Part shown: positions 57,644-64,000 of the stretch, piece by piece
Layout: each line of letters begins with the position of its first letter
Numbering within the stretch: position 1 is the first letter of the stretch
Assembly (NCBI RefSeq): GCF_032854445.1
Contig: NC_088295.1
Span: 77,776,028 to 77,840,027 of the forward strand
Source: Liolophura sinensis
Lineage: Eukaryota; Mollusca; Polyplacophora; Chitonida; Chitonidae
DNA length: 64,000 nt
Direction of reading: 5' to 3'
The notes under the pieces: model-generated
Databases searched by the model: none
What the model was told of the DNA's origin: nothing
What the model saw: only the letters and a program-made list of their open reading frames with translations
Translations under genes and position numbers: made by a program

Positions 57644-60600
57644 GTTAACATCACGTTATTTGGATTCGGGTTAGCGTTTCTACGTATGACTGATGTCATA
57701 AATTTAAAAATTTGAATATATATTTATATCTGTGTTTGAGCGTTCCATACACCAACGAGATATAAAGAATTGGGTTGTAGCATGTGAGCTGGGTAGCCTG
57801 TGTCCGTTTTCGTTGTTTTAAATGCACCGTGGTGGTTACAGAGGTTGTCAAGGGCGTTGTGGGGCGACCGGAAGGACAGGTGCCCGTTCCGTAGCATACC
57901 AGTATACAGTAATAAACCGTAGTATTTAAAGACGAACGTTAGCTGTTTTTGTGAAAGCTGCGATTAAGATCTGCGATTCTATCTTATAGTCCACCTATCG
58001 CGCCCATTGCCAACCTGCTCACAGTGACAGATCTACTGCGAAATGACGCAAGGGCTTCCCCGGTGTGCGGTTGAAGTTGTTTATATGTAATAGGTGTAGC
58101 CGATGAAATAAGCCCATCAAAAAATTTTCTTTTCTAACCATCAGCCTACTGTATCCCGTTAAATGCACAGGATAATATCCCTTTCCGTCTAATGTTGGTA
58201 TTTGAAACAAGTTTTGTCCTATGGATTATACCGTGAATCTCTGACAGTGTTTTTAATAGACATTTAACACGAAACTAAACTGATAAACAGGTGCCCCCCC
58301 CCCCAACTCACCCATTTTTGAATGTAATATTACAATATGCTGTTAGCTGAAGTAAACAGCATTGTGCTTTCATTGGTAGAATATAATATATAATTTATAT
58401 ATAAATATAATGTATATAGATTTACTATAATATATTTAAACTGATAATATATATAGCTTGACAAAATATGAAGAAATATAAAAAAAATTTCTGGGTGGTT
58501 CAGATTATTTTCTCTTAATAAACTTTCTTTGTTAAGCTCTAAAAAAACATTGAATGACAGGAATCATGGCATATGGTTTTCAGCACAAGTGTTTTAAGGC
58601 AGGCAATATGTTAGAAGCCGTGAAATATAATGGTGAATGATGCAGAGTTCCAATAAACTTCCAAACTTTGTACACATAAAAAGATGGTTATGTGTACCAA
58701 TACGATACTTTGTTATAGCTTACAACTCTCTAATTAGGCATCAAAAAAGTGGGAATGATTTTGGTTCATGTAATCATATTTTTATTATGAAGGGAATTTC
58801 CTCAGGAAAACGCCTTAAAATAGCCTTCTTATGACTGTACTTTTGTCTTCTGGTAAAAGAAAAAGTATAAATCACATCACTCCAGTTTTTCACAGGCATA
58901 TTCTTTAGTAATTGTACTTCATATTCACTAAAGTTTTCCTCCATTTTATACATGAAAAAAATATACCTATCCTTTTGCACCGAAGTGGGACATAGTATTC
59001 AAATTACTTAATATGCATGCTAAGCTTCTTTATTCCAACAAAAAAGCTTCAACTTCAAGTGTTAGCAAGAATATGCCGGCTATGTTATTCCCCTAACTGA
59101 GGTCACTGCTAGTTTTTACCTCATCTGTCAGTCCCTTTGTTTGTTTGGCTATCCCACCTTAAGTTTTACTTGCCTATTTGTTACCTGTAAGGTTTTCAAC
59201 TGAAACTTTGCACAGGTGTCCGTTGTAAATTTTGATACAGAACAAGTTCGATATTGGCGATGTTTTGTGAATTTCTGCTGTTTTTTGTTTTCTTTGTATT
59301 ATGCCAGTTTCACTCAATATATAACCGGGTGTTCCACACATTTTCCAGTTACTTTATAATGCATTTCACTGAAAGTTGGTATGCATCTTTATTATGATAT
59401 TGAACATGGCAGATTTATTTTGGTGATGATATAAGGATTATTGGTCAAGTTATTTTATAAGAAAGACCAATGAGCTTTTTCCTTTGAGAATTACGCCAGG
59501 TGCATTTTTCTACCATTAAAGTTCTATGCATAGTAGCCTAATGAGTTAAACATGGTTATGCTAACTATTCAACATCTAACAGAGGTCCCTTTCAAATCCT
59601 CTTCCTCTCCACACATAGAACTTAGCAATAGCGTTTGATTCTATGTCATTTTTTTCGCTAAATATTTCTATTGACTTTGATGGTCTGGATCACTTGTGGC
59701 ATGGCGTAAGCAACGTATAGTCATAAGCAGTTCATGTCACGAGGAAGACAAAAGGTGCACACTTTGCCAACAGGCACTCTGGCGAATTGATGGAAATGGC
59801 ATCCAGCAAAATAAATTTTACAGTCTCCTTGTGAAAAGATGGATGATTTTTCAGTTGATTCCATTTTATGAAATATGTTAATAATATGTTAAAAATCAAA
59901 AAAAAATCTGAATTCTCAGATTAAAAATATTTTTTGAACAACACTTTTAGTTTACTTTTGAGTATGATATTTTTGTTAAAGATTTGAAATTTACATATCA
60001 GTTATGTTCCTTGCATGTTTATCCCTATGTGCACATCAGAATTCAGGTTGAGTAGTCATTTATTGTCATTCTTTGTCTTTTATTGTCATTCTTTGTCTTT
60101 TATTGTCATTTATTACCTTATTTTGTCAGTAGGCTATACGACATGCGGCAACAAAATCTGATGTTGAGGAAAACATAAAAAAGTTCAGGGATGGAGATTA
60201 CAATACAATACCTGACCCTGAAAAGTTGGCTCATTTCAGGTAAACTTTTGGATAATTTTTCACCTTATGAACTTTACGGGTGTTGCGTAACCATGACTTC
60301 ATTTATCACACCAGTGCAACCAATCCTTCATATGTTGGTAATTATGGTAGTGTGATATTTGTTCTTTTCATACTATTTAACAAGGGAAGTTTCTATCAAC
60401 AAAATTTTCCTTTGAAAGAAAATGTGCTTACATATAACATTCATACAATTTATGGTTTTTATCACTATTGTATATAAACTCTCATTTTGCTTTCTCTGCA
60501 TTCAGGGTTTCAGATGGGGGAAAACAAATTGACACACAAGCCATTGAGAAACTGCCGATGGGTACTCACACGCTGCCACACCCAATTTGGTAAGAACTAA

Positions 60601-63600
60601 CCACACTCCTTTATCTGTACGCTTGATGTTAATTTCTATTTCCATTACCAGAAGAGGGATTTCAGTACGAATGGCCTCTAAAAATGGTTTAACTTTCTTT
60701 TTTTTTTTTTTTTTTTTTTTTCGAAAATGTTTCTTTTCCTTTTTTAGGTCTGAAAAAGAGTTGACTAGTGTGAAGATAACCCATAAAGAACCAGAAGGCT
60801 TTGTAGACAAGGTGATTCATTTTGCTTCCTTGCAGTATGTATTCATGTATAATGTGTCACATTACATACGATTCACGTCTTCATGGATTATATACTGTAC
60901 AACACAAAATCACTACATATGTCACTATAATGGCAGTTATGTGCTGAGCCCTTTACCACATTTTGACAGGTAAACTGAATTTTCAGCCTGTTTATCTACA
61001 TTTCTTCAATTTGTACAAGTTCATGCACATTTGTAACCACCCCATGTGAAATGTCTTTTATCATATTTACCTCCAAAATGTTGTTTGTTTAAAATCAAGC
61101 AATTAACCCACAACAGGGTAGCCATATTTAATAATGAAAGTATCCCATTTTCAGGCAGCCTATTCTGCGGTCAAGATGTTGAGATTTGGGTTTGATGTCT
61201 TCTCAGGTTTCAAGTTAGGAAAGAGAAACGAGAGGAAATGGCTGATGTAAGTACAAGAGGATGTCCATGAATAACTAGTGGACAGATTTATCTTATAGAG
61301 ACGAGAAAACAACCTACCTATCTGTGACTCCCTCTTATCAGTTAGCAATGAAATCCACCCTCTTACGATTTTTTTATTTTCATTTTCAACACAACAAATA
61401 AATAGACATTGACTTCCATATTTTGTACTCTAGTCTTTGCACTCAAATTGATGACTACATGTATCACATTTTGGTTTTCTTCATTTTGATGACTGTATAT
61501 GTATCAGATTTTAGCCTTCTTCATTTTGATGACTGTATATGTATCATATTTTAGCCTTCTTCATTTTGATGACTGTATATATATCATATTTTAGCCTTCT
61601 TCATTTTGATGACTGTATATGTATCATATTTTAGTTTTCTTCATTTTGATGACTGTATATGTATCATATTTTAGTCTTCTTCATTTTGATGTATCAGATT
61701 TTAGTTTTCTTCATTTTGATGACTGTATATGTATCATATTTTAGCCTTCTTCATTTTGATGACTGTATATGTATCATATTTTAGCCTTCTTCATTTTGAT
61801 GACTGTATATGTATCATATTTTAGTTTTCTTCATTTTGATGACTGTATATGTATCATATTTTAGCCTTCTTCATTTTGATGACTGTATATGTATCATATT
61901 TTAGCCTTCTTCATTTTGATGACTGTATATGTATCAGATTTTAGTTTTCTTCATTTTGATGTATCATATTTTAGTTTTCTTCATTTTAATAACTCTGTAT
62001 GTATCATGTTTGTGCCAGGCGTATTTGCTTCCTGGAGACTGTGGCCGGGGTACCTGGCATGGTGGCAGCCATGACACGGCATCTCCATTCTCTCAGAAGG
62101 CTACGGAGAGATTATGGTTGGATTCACACTCTCCTCGGTGAGCCTCAGACCCTGAAGAAGTTTTATACCTACTTTGGAATGATTCACAATCTTATTATTG
62201 TTGTCTCTCAGACAACAAAGGCCTAGTTTAATTCATCAGTGAATTGCGGAATCATTCTGTAATGTTACCTGCTTATCAGAAACAAGACATTAACTTCCTG
62301 ATCAACATTTTGAGATTTCATGCAAAATGAGAATCTTATATGTCATTTTTAATCTGCTTCAGAAAACTTTATTGTAGAATCGCGACGGTATGTCATGTCC
62401 ACCCAGACAATTCTCAAGCTTAAACCTATGATAGGAAGCGGAAATGCAAACTGCCTGTCTTCTGGATAGTTGTTTATATTAGATCTCATTAGGTAAGGCT
62501 TACTATGTTTTATATCACTGAGGTAATCATGAACTCACCTTGACTATTGGTGACTTGTTTTCTATCTTCTCTTTAATGGCATGTTTTCTTTGTCTCATTC
62601 AGAGGAAGCAGAAAATGAGCGGATGCATCTGATGACAGCCATGCAGTTGAAGAAACCGTCTCTTGTATTTAGACTGTCTGTTGTGTTTGCTCAAGGTAAA
62701 TGAAGACTTGTTTGGACTGATATGATGGAGAATCTTTCCTGCTTACAGTAATTACGTTCCAAATCGTTTAGTCTGTTATTCCTTCATGTCTTCTTGCGAT
62801 GACATTTAGGGAACAAAAAAGTAGCGTTTTACTCATGCATTGCAAGAGAACTTTGTTCAGTTCAGCTTCAGATGTTAGCCATTTCACGATAAAGGGTATC
62901 TTATTCATGTAGTGTTTTGGATAACTCTTATGATTGAGACCATTCTATCATACGCACGTCATTATCCGTTCTCTATATATATTTGAATACCGACGGTACT
63001 TGGGAAGGCCTGTCAGCAATCTGCAGATGGTCGTGGGTTTCCCCCGAGCTCTGCCTAGTTTCCTCCCACCATAATGCTGGTCGCCGTCGGATAAGTGAAA
63101 TATTCTTGAGTATAGCGTATAACACCAATCAAATAAATAAATAAATAAAATTATATTTGAATATTATATATGTTCTTTACAGGTGTGTTTGTTACCATGT
63201 TCAGTGCTGGCTACCTAATCAGCCCCACCTTCTGTCATCGCTTTGTTGGGTACCTGGAAGAAGAGGCAGTCAAAACCTACACAAAATGCTTAGAGGTATT
63301 CGTTTTGACACAAAAGTACACATGTGAAGGATAAACAAAAGATTAATAAAACGAAACTTCAGAATTCAAACAACGGTAGAACTACTTTACTACGATTGTG
63401 TCGTTACCCTATACACCAGCACAGCGGAGGCAGATTTTACCAGGACACAATCCTAATATTACTCTGGGTCATGTGATACACTGCACTGACGATTAACCCT
63501 GATTTGGAATTCAATATTTGTTTGGTAGAGGTCTGGAGGATACTATCTTGCCGCAGAGTCTTTGAAAATCTGCAGAATTTTTGTTTTGGCGCATTATTCA

Positions 63601-63810
63601 GAAGTTTTGGAATACTGAGAAAACTGGGCGGGATCTTGATTTTGAGTATTAATCAGTATTGTTTGTACAGTCTCCTTTTTAGGTAGGCAGTGTACAGTGT
63701 TTGATCATTCATGACTGTTTTGGCCATTTCAGGACATTGACAATGGGCCAATGACCCACTGGAAAACACACCCTGCACCGGAATTGGCCGTCAGATATTG
63801 GCAGCTTGCG
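57353..63810 (+). CDS. AOX: Alternative oxidase, mitochondrial, nine exons seen, 3'-incomplete
   Basis: Ubiquinol oxidase of the inner mitochondrial membrane that passes electrons from ubiquinol straight to oxygen, bypassing complexes III and IV. Exons: 57353-57643 (end uncertain), 60133-60239, 60506-60589, 60748-60811, 61155-61246, 62019-62137, 62603-62695, 63183-63295, 63733-63810; all junctions from exon 2 on keep frame. About 347 residues are seen. The N-terminus is rich in Arg, Ser and Cys with few acids, as in a mitochondrial targeting sequence. Di-iron motifs present: [11 protein letters not shown] (E219), ENERMHLM (E258, H261) and [11 protein letters not shown]. The last motif (RADE-x-x-H) must lie in an exon beyond the right edge. 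Intron phases are 0,2,2,0,2,1,1,0. Animal AOX is patchy but known in molluscs. Confidence 0.93.
57644..60132 (+). other. AOX intron 1
   Basis: About 2.5 kb, AT-rich. I see a C-run near 58293, AT-rich stretches at 58378-58460 and a short TTATTGTCATTCTTTGTCTT direct repeat at 60060-60110. No exon, SINE or protein-like frame is supported. Confidence 0.6.
60133..60239 (+). CDS. AOX: AOX exon 2
   Basis: [18 protein letters not shown] and DPEKLAHF, the soluble segment before the catalytic domain. Acceptor GTAG, donor CAG|GTAAAC, phase 2 out. Confidence 0.85.
60506..60589 (+). CDS. AOX: AOX exon 3
   Basis: [19 protein letters not shown] then THTLPHPIW, the PHP-x-W stretch typical of AOX. Phase 2 in and out, donor G|GTAAGA. 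Confidence 0.88.
60748..60811 (+). CDS. AOX: AOX exon 4
   Basis: [15 protein letters not shown] and EGFVDK. A poly-T run of more than 20 bases (about 60700-60721) and a second pyrimidine tract precede the acceptor. Phase 2 in, phase 0 out. Confidence 0.87.
61155..61246 (+). CDS. AOX: AOX exon 5
   Basis: [18 protein letters not shown] then KRNERKWLM, the start of the AOX catalytic core. Donor AT|GTAAGT, phase 2 out; the Met codon is completed by exon 6. Confidence 0.9.
61480..61995 (+). repeat. 40-bp tandem array in AOX intron 5
   Basis: About 12-13 units of TTCATTTTGATGACTGTATA plus TGTATCATATTTTAG and CTTC variants. Two units are shortened by 12 bases. The array runs to the exon 6 acceptor, whose upstream bases (TGTATGTATCATGTTT) resemble the unit. 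Each unit ends in a TTTTAG that could serve as an acceptor. Confidence 0.93.
62019..62137 (+). CDS. AOX: AOX exon 6 (first iron-ligand motif)
   Basis: [35 protein letters not shown] and TLL. The LET glutamate is the first di-iron ligand. Phase 2 in, phase 1 out at G|GTGAGC. Confidence 0.93.
62603..62695 (+). CDS. AOX: AOX exon 7 (NERMHL motif)
   Basis: [18 protein letters not shown] and [11 protein letters not shown], with the Glu and His ligands of the NERMHL motif. Phase 1 in and out. Confidence 0.93.
62994..63149 (+). mobile_element. SINE copy in AOX intron 7
   Basis: Copy lacking its head, from GGTACTTGGGAAGGCC to an AAATA tail, ending about 30 bases before the exon 8 acceptor. Confidence 0.82.
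63183..63295 (+). CDS. AOX: AOX exon 8 (LEEEA motif)
   Basis: [15 protein letters not shown] is the hydrophobic membrane-facing stretch; [16 protein letters not shown] carries the next glutamate ligand. Phase 1 in, phase 0 out at GAG|GTATTC. Confidence 0.93.
63733..63810 (+). CDS. AOX: AOX exon 9, last seen
   Basis: [17 protein letters not shown] and LAVRYWQLA, ending at GCG|GTAAGA in phase 0. The following exon, expected to hold the RADE-type motif, is not in the window. Confidence 0.92.
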
Positions 63811-64000
63811 GTAAGAACCTTTTGTTTTTACTGTAACTCAAAATCTTTATTTAATGTCACCTCACCGAGTACCTGACAGACTCTGAGATGTAAAATCGAA
63901 ACAGATTAGCAGAAGCTAGATGTTGAATAGGCATGGTGCTATAGTACCTAACGAAGGATAATGTACCCACTGAACCAACGAGTCTTTCTTTTCTTCATGC

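Overview
The window is nuclear DNA from an animal: genes are split by GT-AG introns, base composition is AT-rich, introns are full of minisatellites, and one tRNA-derived SINE family occurs about 22 times. The repeats and gene content fit a marine lophotrochozoan, most likely a mollusc. That placement is an inference from repeat style and gene families, not a database match. I saw no CRISPR array, rRNA gene or free-standing tRNA gene.

Three protein genes are supported, and I rebuilt them exon by exon from splice sites and reading phase. (1) Positions 40613 down to 804 (minus strand, running off the left edge) hold a very large secreted mosaic protein. Its first half follows the VWDE plan: signal peptide, D8C-like cysteine module, beta-rich region, von Willebrand factor D domain, furin-type site and EGF-like segment. 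Its second half is mucin/zonadhesin-like: WxxW module, EGF, VWD, C8, TIL, then EGF repeats. A 10.4-kb stretch (14356-24778) separates the halves, and at least one exon there is unresolved. (2) Positions 54625 down to 46648 (minus) hold a complete five-exon metallophosphoesterase of the MPPED1/MPPED2 (UPF0046) family, 289 residues, with all metal-binding motifs. (3) Positions 57353 to 63810 (plus) hold nine exons of a mitochondrial alternative oxidase. The last exon, with the final iron ligands, lies beyond the right edge. Genes 2 and 3 are head to head, about 2.7 kb apart between start codons.

Layout: 1-690 minisatellite; 750-14400 the second half of the mosaic gene; 14400-24800 intronic, with a 1.29-kb inverted-repeat element (18826-20119), a 25-bp array with an AT run (22225-23005) and unassigned open frames; 24800-40613 the first half of the mosaic gene, with a different tandem array in most large introns; 40674-46600 intergenic, with a roughly 30-bp array broken by SINEs; 46648-54716 MPPED, with a 107-bp array of about 18 units in intron 1; 54717-57352 the region between the two head-to-head genes; 57353-63810 alternative oxidase, with a 40-bp array running up to an acceptor site.

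The three genes show no shared pathway. One encodes an extracellular or matrix protein, one a probable cytosolic phosphodiesterase and one an inner-membrane respiratory oxidase. The most notable structures are the mosaic domain plan, the element built from palindromic TATCGATA repeats, truncated copies of an exon end with its splice donor, and an intron array whose units each carry a possible acceptor.
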